In this document: piece after piece, positions 16,899 through 26,500 of the stretch
Numbering within the stretch: the stretch's first letter is position 1
How the letters are laid out: each line of letters begins with the position of its first letter
From: Palsa-504 sp963769715
GTDB lineage: Bacteria; Actinomycetota; Actinomycetes; Streptosporangiales; Streptosporangiaceae
Assembly (NCBI GenBank): GCA_963769715.1
Contig: CAVYNE010000006.1
Span: 1-64,000 of the forward strand
DNA: 64,000 bases
Direction: 5' to 3'
Notes under the pieces: generated by a model
The model's database searches: none
The model's input: the letters and a program-made list of their open reading frames with translations, nothing else
Told to the model about the DNA's origin: nothing
Made by a program: the position numbers and the translations under genes

Positions 16899-18541
16899 CT
16901 ACTTCTTCTTGCGCTTGTTGCCGCCGCGGAACGCGGCCGGGATGTTGCCCTGCCCCGGGGGTGGGAAGTTCAGCCCGGGCGGCAGGTTGGCCAGCCCTTC
17001 GGCCAGGTTCTCGGGGAAGCCTTCAGGCAGGCCGCCTCCCGGCAGGCCAGCGCCGAGCCCGCCCAGGCCGCCCGGACCCGGGGCCGCACCGCCCTGGCCG
17101 TCACCGCCCCGCGCGATCTCGGCGGCACGGCGCGGGTCGCCGCTGCGCGGCGCCTTCCTCTTGGCCTTCTTGCGCGCCTTCTGGCTCGCCGCCCGGCGGG
17201 CCCCGCCGAGGCCGGGCATTGGCGGCATGCCGGGGATGCCGCCGCTGAACATCGCCTTCATCTGCTTCTGGCCCTCGAAGAAGTTCGTGACCAGCTGGGA
17301 GACCTCGCCGACGGCGACCCCGGAGCCCTTGGCGATGCGCGCCCGGCGGGAGCCGTTGATCATCTTCGGGTTGCGGCGTTCCTCCGGCGTCATGGACCGG
17401 ACGATGGCCTCGGCCCGGTCCAGGTCCTTGTCGTTGACCTGCTCGAGCAGTTCCCGGTCCGGCCCGCGCCGGGCAGCATGCCGAGCAGGTTCCCGATCGG
17501 CCCCAGCTTGCGCACCATGGACAGCTGCTCGACGAAATCCTCGAGGGTGAAGCCCTCGCCGGAGGCGAGCCGCCCGGCCAGGCCCGCGGTCTGCTCGGCA
17601 TCGAACGTCTTCTCGGCCTGCTCGATCAGGGTGAGAAGGTCACCGAGGTCGAGGATCCGCGACGCCATCCGGTCCGGATGGAACATGTCGAAGTCCTCGA
17701 GCTTCTCGCCCGAGGACGCGAACATGATCGGGCGCCCGGTCAGCTCCACGATGGACAGCGCGGCGCCGCCGCGCGCGTCACCGTCGAGCTTGGTCAGCAC
17801 CACGCCGTCGTAGCCGACCCCGTCCAGGAACGCCTGCGCGGTGGCCACCGCGTCCTGGCCGATCATCGCGTCGACCACGAACAAGATCTCGTCCGGCTGG
17901 GTGGCGTCCCTGATCGCGATGGCCTGCGCCATCATCTCCGCGTCGACGCCTGTGCGGCCTGCGGTGTCGATGATGACCATGTTCTGCTGGCGGCGCCTGG
18001 CCTCTTCCAGCGAGTCCCGCGCGGCGGCCACCGGGTCGCCGACGCCGTTGCCGGGGAACGGCGCGTAGACCGGAACGCCCGCCCGCTCGCCCACCACCTG
18101 AAGCTGCTGCACCGCGTTGGGGCGCTGCAGGTCGGCCGCGACGAGCATCGGGGTGTTGCCCTGCCCCTTCAGCCACAAGGCGAGCTTGGCCGCCAGCGTG
18201 GTCTTACCCGAACCCTGCAGGCCGGCCAGCATGATCACGGTCGGCGGCACCTTGGCGAACCGCAGCCGCCGATCCTCGCCGCCGAGGATGCCGATGAGTT
18301 CCTCGTTGACGATCTTGATGACCTGCTGGGCCGGGTTCAGCGCGGCGGAGACTTCCTCACCGCTGGCCCGTTCCTTGACCCGGGCAATGAACTGCCTGAC
18401 GACCGGGAGCGCGACGTCCGCTTCAAGCAGGGCAATGCGGATCTCCCGGGCCGTCGCGTCAATGTCCGCGGCGGACAGCCGTCCGCGACCGCGCAGGGAG
18501 GAAAAAACCTGCGTCAGCCGGTCAGAAAGGGTCTCAAACAC
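16899..18541 (-). CDS. ffh: Signal recognition particle protein Ffh (SRP54), interrupted by one frameshift
   Basis: The SRP GTPase binds signal sequences and SRP RNA and targets ribosomes to FtsY. The N-terminal frame (18541 to about 17462) gives the NG domain: MFETLSDRLTQVFSSLRGRG, P-loop GLQGSGKTTLAAKLA, IIDTAGRTGVD, LTKLDGDARGG and KLGPIGNLLGMLPGAG. At about 17461-17465 one C appears missing in a GGCCC run; the next frame continues as DRELLEQVNDKDLDRAEAIV, then the M-domain helices RRNPKMINGSRRARIAKGSG from 17393 down to 16899. A Gly/Pro-rich methionine-poor tail follows. Because ffh is essential in bacteria, a sequencing or assembly indel is the likeliest cause. Confidence 0.9.
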
Positions 18542-18663
18542 AACACCCAGGTTACCGAACGGTCAGCGGTACCCGGGTCCTGTCGGTGGCTAAGCTCGAT
18601 GGCCCTTGGCTAGTCGCCCGCAGCCGGCCGTCGAGCACGGTGGCTGGTCACCGAGCGCGCTGG

Positions 18664-20886
18664 TTAGTCGCCCAGCGCCGCCAGGACCGAGTGCACGATC
18701 GTGCGGCGCAGGTCCTCCCCGGCTATCGGCTTGCCGTCACCGTCGGTCACGTAGAACACGTCGACGACCTCGGCCCCGAGCGTCTCCACCCGGGCCGCGC
18801 GCACGTCGAGGCCGCACTCACCCAGCGCCCGGCCGACCCGCCAGAGCAGCCCGGGCGCGTCGTGGGCTCGTACTTCTACCACGGTCGCGGTATCAGAGGC
18901 CTCATCAATCAAGCTGACCCTGGGCGCGGGAATCGTTGCGGCACGCGGCCGGACCGCACGCGCGCGGCGGTCGAGCCGGTCCTCGACGTCCAGCCGCCCC
19001 TGCAGCATCCGGCGCAGGTCCGCGGCCACCAGCGTAGCGTCGGGCGGGTCCCCGAACTCCGATTCCACGTCGAACACGGTGACGGCCGTGTTCGAGACCG
19101 ATGATGCGTTCGCGCTCCGCACCGCTAGGCGGTGCGAGGCCAGCACTCCCGCGGCGCGCCACAGCAGGCCGGGCCGGTCCGGAGCGACCACGGTCACCTC
19201 TGATCCGCGCACAATCGTCGCCGGGCCGCCATCGGCGGCCAGCGCCAGCTGGTCGTCACGCAGCGGCGCGGGCCCGGGCATCGGATCGCCGTCGAGCACG
19301 GTCTCCACCCTCCGCACCAGGTCCGCGACCAGGGTGGCCTTCCAGTCGTTCCACGCGGCGGGCCCGGTGGCCAGCCCGTCCGCGATGGCCAGGGCGTGCA
19401 GCAGTTCGAGCAGGGCGCGGCTGCGCACAGTCGTCGCGACCTGCTTGACGGTAACCGGATCGTCCAGGTCGCGCCGGGTCGCGATCATGGGCAGCAGCAG
19501 GTGGAGCCGGACCGCCGAGGCGACAAGCTCCACATCCGGGGCTGGCAGGCCCATCCGCCGCCCTACGTCCCGCGCCACCACCTCGCCGGTGACGCTGTGA
19601 TCCCCAGGCCAGCCCTTGCCGACGTCGTGCAGCAGCGCGGCGAGCAGCAGCAGGTCGGGCCGGGCCACCTCACGGGTCAGCGCGGCGGCGTGCGCCGCCG
19701 CCTCGGCCAGGTGGCGGTCGACGGTGAAGGTGTGCAGCGGGTTGCGCTGCGGCCGGTTCCTGACCCGCTCCCAGTCCGGGATCAGCGCGGTCACCAGGCC
19801 CTCGGTGTCCAGTGCCTCCCACACGCTGACCGCGGCCGAGCCGGCCCCGAGCAGCGCTAGCAGCGAGTCCCGGGCGGCCGCGGGCCAGGGGACGGGCAGC
19901 GGCGGGCATTCGGTCAGCCGGTCCAGGGTCCGCGGCGCCAGCGGCATCCCGGCCTGGGCGGCCGCGGCGGCGGCGCGCAGCACCAGGCACGGGTCGTTGG
20001 CCGGGTCAGCCGCCCGGGCCAGCACCACCTCGCCGTCCTGTTCCACAATCCCGTCCGCCAGCGGGCGGCGTTCGGCCTGGCGGCGGCGCAGTCGGCGGCC
20101 GCGGAGCCGGTCGGCCTGGCGGAAGGCGTGATCGACCGCGTACGCGACGGTCCGCGCAGCGCCCGCCAGCATCCGGAGCAGCACGTCCCCGTCGAGCAGT
20201 CCGAGCGCCCTGGCCACCTCGTCCTGCTCCTCGAGCACGAGACGGTCCAGGCGCCGCCCGGTGACCTCGTGCAGGGCATGCCGCGCGTCGAGTATCTGCT
20301 CGTACGCCGTGCGCACCTTGGGTCCGGGCGCGGGCGCCACCCAGGCGGCCGCCACCGCCTGGATCGCGTGCACGTCCCGCAGGCCGCCCCTGGCCTCCTT
20401 CAGGTCGGGCTCGAGCAGGAAGGCAAGCTCCCCGCTGGTCCGGGTCCGTTCGTCGTGGGCGGCGTGCAACTCGGCCAGCCGCGCGGGCGCGGCTGACCGC
20501 CAGTCCTCTAGCGCACCCGCCCGGAGCCGTTCGGTCAGGTCGGGGTCGCCGGCCACGTGCCGGGCGGACAGCAGCCCGAGCGCGACCTTCAGGTCGGCGC
20601 GCGCCACCCTCCTGGCCTGCGGCACGGTGCGCACCGCGTGGTCAAGCTCGGCACCGGAGTCCCAGACCGGATACCAGATCCGGTCCGCGATGCTCGCGAT
20701 GTCGTCCCGGCCGCCGTGCAGCAGCAGCACGTCCAGGTCGCTGCGAGGTAGCAGTTCCCGTCGCCCGTACCCGCCGACCGCCACCAGGGCCACGCCAGCC
20801 TCGGCACCGAGGAGTTCCGCCAGCCATCTATCGACTTGCGTAGTCCGGCGAGCACGATCTGCAGCAAACGAGGTCATTGCTTCCAC
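18664..20886 (-). CDS. glnD: [Protein-PII] uridylyltransferase/uridylyl-removing enzyme GlnD
   Basis: It modifies PII (GlnB/K) according to glutamine level; in actinobacteria the reaction is often adenylylation. The 740-residue protein has the nucleotidyltransferase motif GGYGRRELLPRSDLDVLLLH (about residues 38-57), the PII-UTase linker (DLKEARGGLRDVHAIQ), an HD domain (LLLAALLHDVGKGWPGDHS) and two C-terminal ACT domains (VVAPDRPGLLWRAAG; EVRAHDAPGLLWRVG) that sense glutamine. The N-terminus is somewhat short. GTG at 20886 follows a GGGGGA. It lies 30 bp downstream of glnB on the same strand. The usual amtB upstream of glnB is absent. Confidence 0.95.
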   Translation of the reverse strand: MEAMTSFAADRARRTTQVDRWLAELLGAEAGVALVAVGGYGRRELLPRSDLDVLLLHGGRDDIASIADRIWYPVWDSGAELDHAVRTVPQARRVARADLKVALGLLSARHVAGDPDLTERLRAGALEDWRSAAPARLAELHAAHDERTRTSGELAFLLEPDLKEARGGLRDVHAIQAVAAAWVAPAPGPKVRTAYEQILDARHALHEVTGRRLDRLVLEEQDEVARALGLLDGDVLLRMLAGAARTVAYAVDHAFRQADRLRGRRLRRRQAERRPLADGIVEQDGEVVLARAADPANDPCLVLRAAAAAAQAGMPLAPRTLDRLTECPPLPVPWPAAARDSLLALLGAGSAAVSVWEALDTEGLVTALIPDWERVRNRPQRNPLHTFTVDRHLAEAAAHAAALTREVARPDLLLLAALLHDVGKGWPGDHSVTGEVVARDVGRRMGLPAPDVELVASAVRLHLLLPMIATRRDLDDPVTVKQVATTVRSRALLELLHALAIADGLATGPAAWNDWKATLVADLVRRVETVLDGDPMPGPAPLRDDQLALAADGGPATIVRGSEVTVVAPDRPGLLWRAAGVLASHRLAVRSANASSVSNTAVTVFDVESEFGDPPDATLVAADLRRMLQGRLDVEDRLDRRARAVRPRAATIPAPRVSLIDEASDTATVVEVRAHDAPGLLWRVGRALGECGLDVRAARVETLGAEVVDVFYVTDGDGKPIAGEDLRRTIVHSVLAALGD

Positions 20887-20916
20887 GCGTCCCCCGGACT
20901 ACTCATAAGATGCCCG

Positions 20917-21255
20917 TCAGATCGCGTCCGGCCCGCGCTCTCCGGTGCGCACGCGGACGACTGTCTCAACTGGAACCGACCAGACTTTCCCGTCGCCGAT
21001 CCGGCCGGTCTGGGCCGCCTTGACCACGACTCCGATCAGGTCTTCGGCGTCCTCGTCGTCGCACAAGATCTCGACGCGGACCTTCGGCACCAGGTCGACC
21101 TGGTACTCAGCCCCGCGGTACACCTCCGTGTGCCCGCGCTGCCTGCCGTATCCGCTTGCTTCCGTGATCGTCAGGCCATGCACGCCGAACGCCTGAAGCG
21201 CGGCCTTGACGTCGTCCAGCTTGAAAGGCTTGATGACAGCGGTGATGAGCTTCAT
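20917..21255 (-). CDS. glnB: Nitrogen regulatory protein PII
   Basis: This 112-residue trimeric sensor of 2-oxoglutarate and ATP/ADP has the expected features: MKLITAVIKPFKLDDVKAAL, the T-loop GHTEVYRGAEYQVDLVPK with modifiable Tyr51, and the B-loop TGRIGDGKVWS. Full family length. Downstream glnD is the probable modifying enzyme. In Streptomyces this operon is amtB-glnK-glnD; here the ammonium channel gene that PII would block is not between glnB and ftsY. Confidence 0.97.
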   Translation of the reverse strand: MKLITAVIKPFKLDDVKAALQAFGVHGLTITEASGYGRQRGHTEVYRGAEYQVDLVPKVRVEILCDDEDAEDLIGVVVKAAQTGRIGDGKVWSVPVETVVRVRTGERGPDAI

Positions 21256-21385
21256 CTGAGGTGTCCCTTCGGAGTCCTGTACTGACGATCCGATGCCGAC
21301 GTTTCACCGGCTCTGTCGGCGTGTGTCGGCCGCGTGAAACACCCGGGGTCCTTGTTACAAGAATGTTTCGGTTCTCACCAGCCAG

Positions 21386-21445
21386 GAGCCTTCAGCCGAA
21401 GATGGGAGCCTTCAGCCGAGGATGGGAGCCTTCAGCCGAGGATGG
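21386..21445 (-). repeat. 20-bp tandem repeat, 3 units, over the ftsY stop codon
   Basis: gagccttcagccgaggatgg occurs three times in a row (one substitution in the outermost unit). Each copy contains the last ftsY codons and TGA on the minus strand, so the gene end has been triplicated. The unit is not a multiple of three. Confidence 0.95.
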
Positions 21446-22601
21446 CGTCCACGAAGGCACCCGGGTCGAACGGGGCGAGGTCGTCCGGTCCCTCGCCGAG
21501 GCCGACCAGCTTGACCGGCACGCCCAGCTCACGCTGGACGGCGATGACGATCCCGCCCTTGGCCGTCCCGTCCAGCTTGGTCAGCACGATGCCGGTAACG
21601 TCGACCACCTCAGCGAACACCCGGGCCTGGCGGAGCCCGTTCTGTCCCGTGGTCGCGTCGAGCACCAGCAGCACCTCATCGACCGTGGCCTTCTTCTCCA
21701 CCACGCGCTTGACCTTGCCGAGCTCGTCCATCAGCCCGACCTTGGTGTGCAGCCGGCCGGCGGTGTCGACGATCACCACGTCGACGCCTTTCTCGATGCC
21801 CTGGCTGACCGCCTCGAACGCGACGCTGGCCGGATCGGCCTCATCCCGGTCGGCCCGCACCGTCTCGGCGCCCACCCGCTCGCCCCAGGTCTGCAGCTGG
21901 TCGGCCGCCGCCGCGCGGAAGGTGTCGGCCGCCCCGAGCAGCACGGTGTGCCCGTCCCCGATCAGAGCCCGGGCCAGCTTCCCGGCGGTGGTCGTCTTAC
22001 CGGTACCGTTCACGCCCACCATGAGGACCACGGCAGGCACGCCGCTGTGCGGCGAAACGTGCAGCGTCCGGTCGGTGTCCTCGCCAAGCTGGGCGAGCAG
22101 TTCGGCTCGCAGCAGCGCACGTACCTCGTCGGGCCCGCGCGCCCCGAGCACCTTGACCTTGGTGCGCAGGTCGTCGACCATCAGCCGGGCGGGCGCCACG
22201 CCGACGTCGGCGGTGATCAGCACCTCTTCGATCTCGTCCCAGGTCTCGTCGTCGAGCCGGTCCCTGGACAGCAGGCTCAGCAGCGCCGACCCCACCGAAC
22301 TCTGGGACCTGGCCAGCCGGGCCCGCAGCCGCACCAGCCGTCCCGCCGACGGCGGGGGTCGCTCGAGATCGAGCACTCCGGTCGCGGCCGCCGGAGTTTC
22401 CGGCGCGGCGGCCGTCTCCTCGGCGGTACCGCCCCCCGGCCCGCCGCCGGGCGCTGCCGGGGCCGGGGGTACCTCCGGCGCCCGGCCCGCCCCGGAGACG
22501 TGCCGGCCCCGGCCCGGCCGGACGAATAGCAGCCAGCCGCCGGTGGCAACCGCCAGGACGGCGATGACAATGATCAGGATCACGTATTCCATCAGGCTCA
22601 C
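21432..22601 (-). CDS. ftsY: Signal recognition particle receptor FtsY
   Basis: The SRP receptor GTPase at the membrane has 389 residues. An N-terminal hydrophobic helix (YVILIIVIAVLAVATGGWLL), typical of actinobacterial FtsY, is followed by a Pro/Ala/Gly linker, then the N domain and the G domain with G1 GVNGTGKTTTAGKLA, ADTFRAAAADQL, G3 VIVDTAGRLHTK and G4 LTKLDGTAKGG, ending GEGPDDLAPFDPGAFVDAILG. The stop codon lies in a 20-bp repeat. The partner gene ffh lies about 3 kb further on the same strand. Confidence 0.96.
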   Translation of the reverse strand: MSLMEYVILIIVIAVLAVATGGWLLFVRPGRGRHVSGAGRAPEVPPAPAAPGGGPGGGTAEETAAAPETPAAATGVLDLERPPPSAGRLVRLRARLARSQSSVGSALLSLLSRDRLDDETWDEIEEVLITADVGVAPARLMVDDLRTKVKVLGARGPDEVRALLRAELLAQLGEDTDRTLHVSPHSGVPAVVLMVGVNGTGKTTTAGKLARALIGDGHTVLLGAADTFRAAAADQLQTWGERVGAETVRADRDEADPASVAFEAVSQGIEKGVDVVIVDTAGRLHTKVGLMDELGKVKRVVEKKATVDEVLLVLDATTGQNGLRQARVFAEVVDVTGIVLTKLDGTAKGGIVIAVQRELGVPVKLVGLGEGPDDLAPFDPGAFVDAILG

Positions 22602-22906
22602 AGTCTCCCAGACCCCGCGAAGCGTCGCATCTGGCGGGGTCGAGCGAGGTTGGTTCGGTTGGCGGCGTCGCTGGCGCTCAGGTCGTCCGCCAACCTACCC
22701 CCGCTCCATCGCCCGCCCGTGACTGAAGATACCCATGAGCTTGCAGAGCCTCTCACTGCCCGGTAAACGCGAAAAGATCTTGGAATTCCGGGTTAGCGAA
22801 ATATCCGGTGGACGATAGAGGCTGTCGCGTACCTTTTCTGGCTTCCGCGACAGGCCCGCCGCAGGCGGCCGGGGGCACGGCCCTGGCCCCCGGGCCTGAC
22901 AACCAC

Positions 22907-22978
22907 GATGGCCCTTGGCCGGGCGATCACGATGGCCCTTGGCCGGGCGATCACGATGGCCCTTGGCCGGGCGATCAT
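22907..22978. repeat. 24-bp tandem repeat, 3 units
   Basis: Three near-identical 24-bp units beginning gatggcccttggccgggcga. The last unit ends cat rather than cac. Noncoding. Confidence 0.93.
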
Positions 22979-23106
22979 GGCACCAGTACCCACCGTAGCC
23001 ATTCCCGCTCCCTCGCCCGGCCCCAGCCTCACCGCCCCGCCCTCACCAACCAGCACATTCCACCCATACCGGTCCCCAGCCAGGTGGCGTGCACGCGCCG
23101 CGGAAA

Positions 23107-23160
23107 TCAATGAACGTGACGTTCTAATGATTCTTTGAGGTAGAACGCCACGTTCATTGA
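23107..23160. repeat. 54-nt imperfect palindrome, copy 1
   Basis: Arms TCAATGAACGTGACGTTCTA and TAGAACGCCACGTTCATTGA pair over 20 positions with one mismatch around a 14-nt loop ATGATTCTTTGAGG. Copy 2 is at 42058-42111 in the opposite orientation, with the same length and a similar loop. Confidence 0.93.
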
Positions 23161-23437
23161 CTCGGGGAGGTGCATGCGACGGTGCGGGCGGGGACAGGGG
23201 GATGGGTGGGAATGCAGTGGCGAGCGCGGGCTGGGGCGGGCTCGGTTCGGGTGGTGGAGGCGGGGACCGGCCGGGGATCGGTTGTGTGACAGGCTCGATA
23301 GACCCCCGATGTTCCGCCGAGCCCAGATCTTCCGCGATGACTGCGACGAAACAAGGCTCATGAGGCTTGAAGGTTGGAAAGTGACCCTGTGACAAGCGGG
23401 CTTGGGGTGCGGGGCGGGCTGGGGTGGCAAGCCGGGG

Positions 23438-23562
23438 TCAGGCGGGGCTGTCGGCCTCAGGCGGGGCTGTCGGCCTCAGGCGGGGCTGGCGGCCTCAGGC
23501 GGGCTGGCGGGGTCAGGCGGGCTGGCGGGGTCAGGCGGGCTGGCGGTCCCAGGCGGGCCCCG
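23438..23562. repeat. Degenerate 18-19-bp tandem repeat upstream of the smc stop
   Basis: The unit tcaggcggggctgtcggcc is repeated about six to seven times with drift to shorter versions such as tcaggcgggctggcgggg. Noncoding, immediately downstream of smc on its strand. Confidence 0.85.
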
Positions 23563-23567
23563 TAGGG

Positions 23568-26500
23568 CTAGGCGGGCTGACGGGTGGCTAGCTGCTGGCT
23601 GATGACGGTGGAGACGCCGTCGCCGCGCATGGTGATGCCGTAGAGGGCGTCGGCGGCTTCCATCGTCCGGCGCTGGTGCGTGATCACGATGAGCTGCGAG
23701 CTCTCCCGCAGCTCATCGAAGACGCCGAGTAGGCGCTGCAGGTTCGTGTCGTCCAGGGCCGCTTCCACCTCGTCGAGCACGTAGAACGGCGAGGGCCGGG
23801 CCTTGAAGATCGCGAACAAGTACGCGATGGCGGTCAGCGACCGCTCCCCGCCGGACAGCAGTGACAGCCGCTTGACTTTTTTGCCCGGCGGCCTGGCCTC
23901 GATCTCGATGCCGGTGGCCAGCATGTCGTCCGGCTCGGTGAGCACCAGGTTGCCCTGCCCGCCGGGGAAGAGCCGACCGAAGAGCTGCTCGAACTCGCGG
24001 GCGGTGTCGGCGTACGCGGACGCGAACACCTCCTGCACCCGGTCGTCGACCTCCTTGACCACGGTGAGCAGGTCACGCCGGGTCTTGCGCAGGTCGTCGA
24101 GCTGAGTGGCCAGGAACGTGTGCCGCTCGGTGAGCGCGGCGTACTCCTCCAGAGCCAGCGGGTTCACCTTGCCGAGCCGGTCGAGCTGGCGCTGTGCGTC
24201 GGCAGCCCGGCGCTCGGCCGCGACCCGCTCGTAGCGCGACGGCAGGGCCGCGTCGTCGCCGATCACCGGCACGGACACCTCGGGCCCGTACTCGGCCACC
24301 AGTGCGTCCGCCTCGACCCCGAACTCCTCCAGCGCGTGCTCAGCGAGCTGATGCAGCCGGAGCCGGTGCTCGGCCCGGGCGATCTCGGTGCCGTGCGCGG
24401 TGTTCACCACCATGTCCAGGTCGGTGGCCAGCTCACGGACGCGGGCCCGGACCGCCTTCAGCTCGGCGGCGCCGCCGGTGCTCGCCGCCTCGGCCTCGGC
24501 CCGCCGGGCCAGGGCCTGACCCACCGACTGCTCAGCCGCCTCGACCGCGTACCGCGCGCCGAGCGCGACGGCGCGGGCCACGGCGGCCTGGGCGGTCCGC
24601 TGCCTGCGGCGCTGCGCGGCCCGCTGGCGCGTGGCGCGCTCGGCGACCGCGGCGGCGGCGAGTGAGTCGGCGCGGCCGCCGATCGCGCGCAGCCGCTCCT
24701 CCGCGGTCCTGACCTCGAGCCTGGCCTCCATCTCGGCGTTCCGCGCCGCGGCGCAGCGGTCGGCGAGATCCTCCCGGCCCGCCTCGTCCTGCGGCTCATC
24801 CGGCTCCTCGGCCTCAGCCTCGGCCTCGGCGAGCTCGCCCTGGAGCTGCTCCAGCTTGGCCAGGTCCTTCTCGGCCGCCAACTGGGCCGAGGTGATGGCG
24901 GCATCCAGCCGGTCGGCTTCTTCCCGCGCGGCCCGGGTTGCGCCCGCCAGCCGGCCGAGTCGCCCGGAGATCTCCGCCGCCGCCGCGTCGGCCTTGTGCC
25001 TGCGGGCCAGCGTCTCCGCCACCGACTGCCGGGCGGCCTCCTCGGCCTGCGCCGCGACGGCCAGCGCGCGGGCCGCCTCGTCGCACCGTTGCTCGGCCTC
25101 GGCCAGCCCCGCCGCCGCCTCGTCCGCCGCGGCCCGCAGCTCCAGCAGGCTCTGCGGCCGCGCGCCGCCGCCCTGGGCCCAGTGCGACCCGAGCAGGTCA
25201 CCGGCCCGGGTCACGGCCTTAAGATCAGGATTTTCCCGAACGATCCGGCGTGCCTCCTCCAGGTTAGCGACCACCACCACGTCGCGCAGAAGCTCGGCTG
25301 CGGCCTCCGTCAGTCCGTCAGGCGCGCGCACCAGCTCGGTGGCGCGGACAAGACCGGAGCCCTGTGGGACGGATGGGGCGGTGGAGTCGGCTGGGAGTGG
25401 AGAGACTGGTGAGGCGTCGGGGGTGGCGGGATTCTGTGGGGCGGCATTGGCTCCGGGGTCGGCCGGAGCTGTGCCTTCGGCGGCGATGACCAGGGCGGCG
25501 CCGCCGGCGTCCTCCCGGCGCAGGGTGGCCAGGATCTCGGCGGCCGCGTCGAGGCCGGCCACGGCCACCGCGTCGGCGGCGGCGCCCAGGGCCGCGGCGA
25601 TGGCCACCTCGTACCCCTCGGCCACTCGCAGGCCCGCGGCGAACGAGCCGACCACGCCGCCGAAGCGGGCCGGGTCGGCGAGTACGGCCGCCGAGGCGTC
25701 CGCGCCGCGCCGCGCGGCCTCGGCCAATGTCTCCGCGCGGGCCCGCCGGGCGGCCAGCTCACGGGCTGATTCACGTTCCGCCGTGCGGAGTACCGAGGTC
25801 CGTTCGGCATATTCAGCCAGGGTGCCGGCGGCCTGCTCGTGCGCAGCGGCCAGCTCGCTGCGGTCTTCGTCCCGCCCGCCTGCGTCCCGCACCTGCTCGT
25901 ACTCGTCGGCCGCCAGGGCCGCCCGCTCCCTGGCCTCGGCCGCCGAGATGGCCAGCCGGTCCATTTCCTCCTGGGCCGCCACGCTGCGGCTGTCGGCCGC
26001 GCCGACCTGCCCGCGGAGCCTGGCCACGCGTTCGGCCCGGGCGGCGGCGGTCCTGGCGCCGGCCGCCAGCCGGCGCTCGGTCGCGCTGAGCTCGGCCTCG
26101 GCTGCGGCACGCTCGGCCACCGCGACGGACATGACCTCGCGGCCCGCCGCCAGCCGCGTGGTCAGCGCGTCCTCTTCTTCGCGCAGCTCTTCGGCCTGGC
26201 GGTCAAGCTCGTCGGGGTCACGGCCTCGATCGGGCTCGGCTGCGGAAGTCGTCTCGGTCAGCAGGCGGTTTCGCTGCGCGGCCAGGTTCTGTGTGCTGCG
26301 CAGCCGTTCGGTCAGTGAAGATAGGGCGAACCAGGTCTCCTGCGCTTGAGCCAGCACGGTCGAGGCCTGCTGCGCGGCGTGGTCGAGCTCGGTCTCCTTC
26401 GCCCTGGCCTGGGCCACTTCCCGCTCCAGGACGGCGCGCCTGGCCAGCACGGCGGCCTCGTCCGCCTCGTCCCGCTGCAGGTCGGCGGCCAGCGTCACGT

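Larger units (their letters stand above)
22602..23567. other. Repeat-rich intergenic region between ftsY and smc
   Basis: No frame here looks like a real gene. The region holds a 24-bp tandem repeat (22907-22978), a 54-nt palindrome (23107-23160) and a degenerate 19-bp repeat (about 23438-23562). Long frames on either strand are built from these repeats. Confidence 0.7.

Noticed and set aside
21256..21431. GlnR binding site before glnB
   Set aside because: GTTTCAC and GTGAAAC half-sites occur at 21301-21307 and 21334-21340, but the spacing does not match the GTnAC-n6-GAAAC type I know.
22793..23395. 200-codon minus-strand frame in the ftsY-smc gap
   Set aside because: It is composed of the 24-bp repeat and the palindrome translated; no ribosome site and no family resemblance.
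24631..26349. 572-codon open frame antisense to smc
   Set aside because: It is the mirror of the Ala/Glu-rich coiled coil of SMC in high-GC DNA, is Ser/Ala/Arg low complexity, and has no domain.
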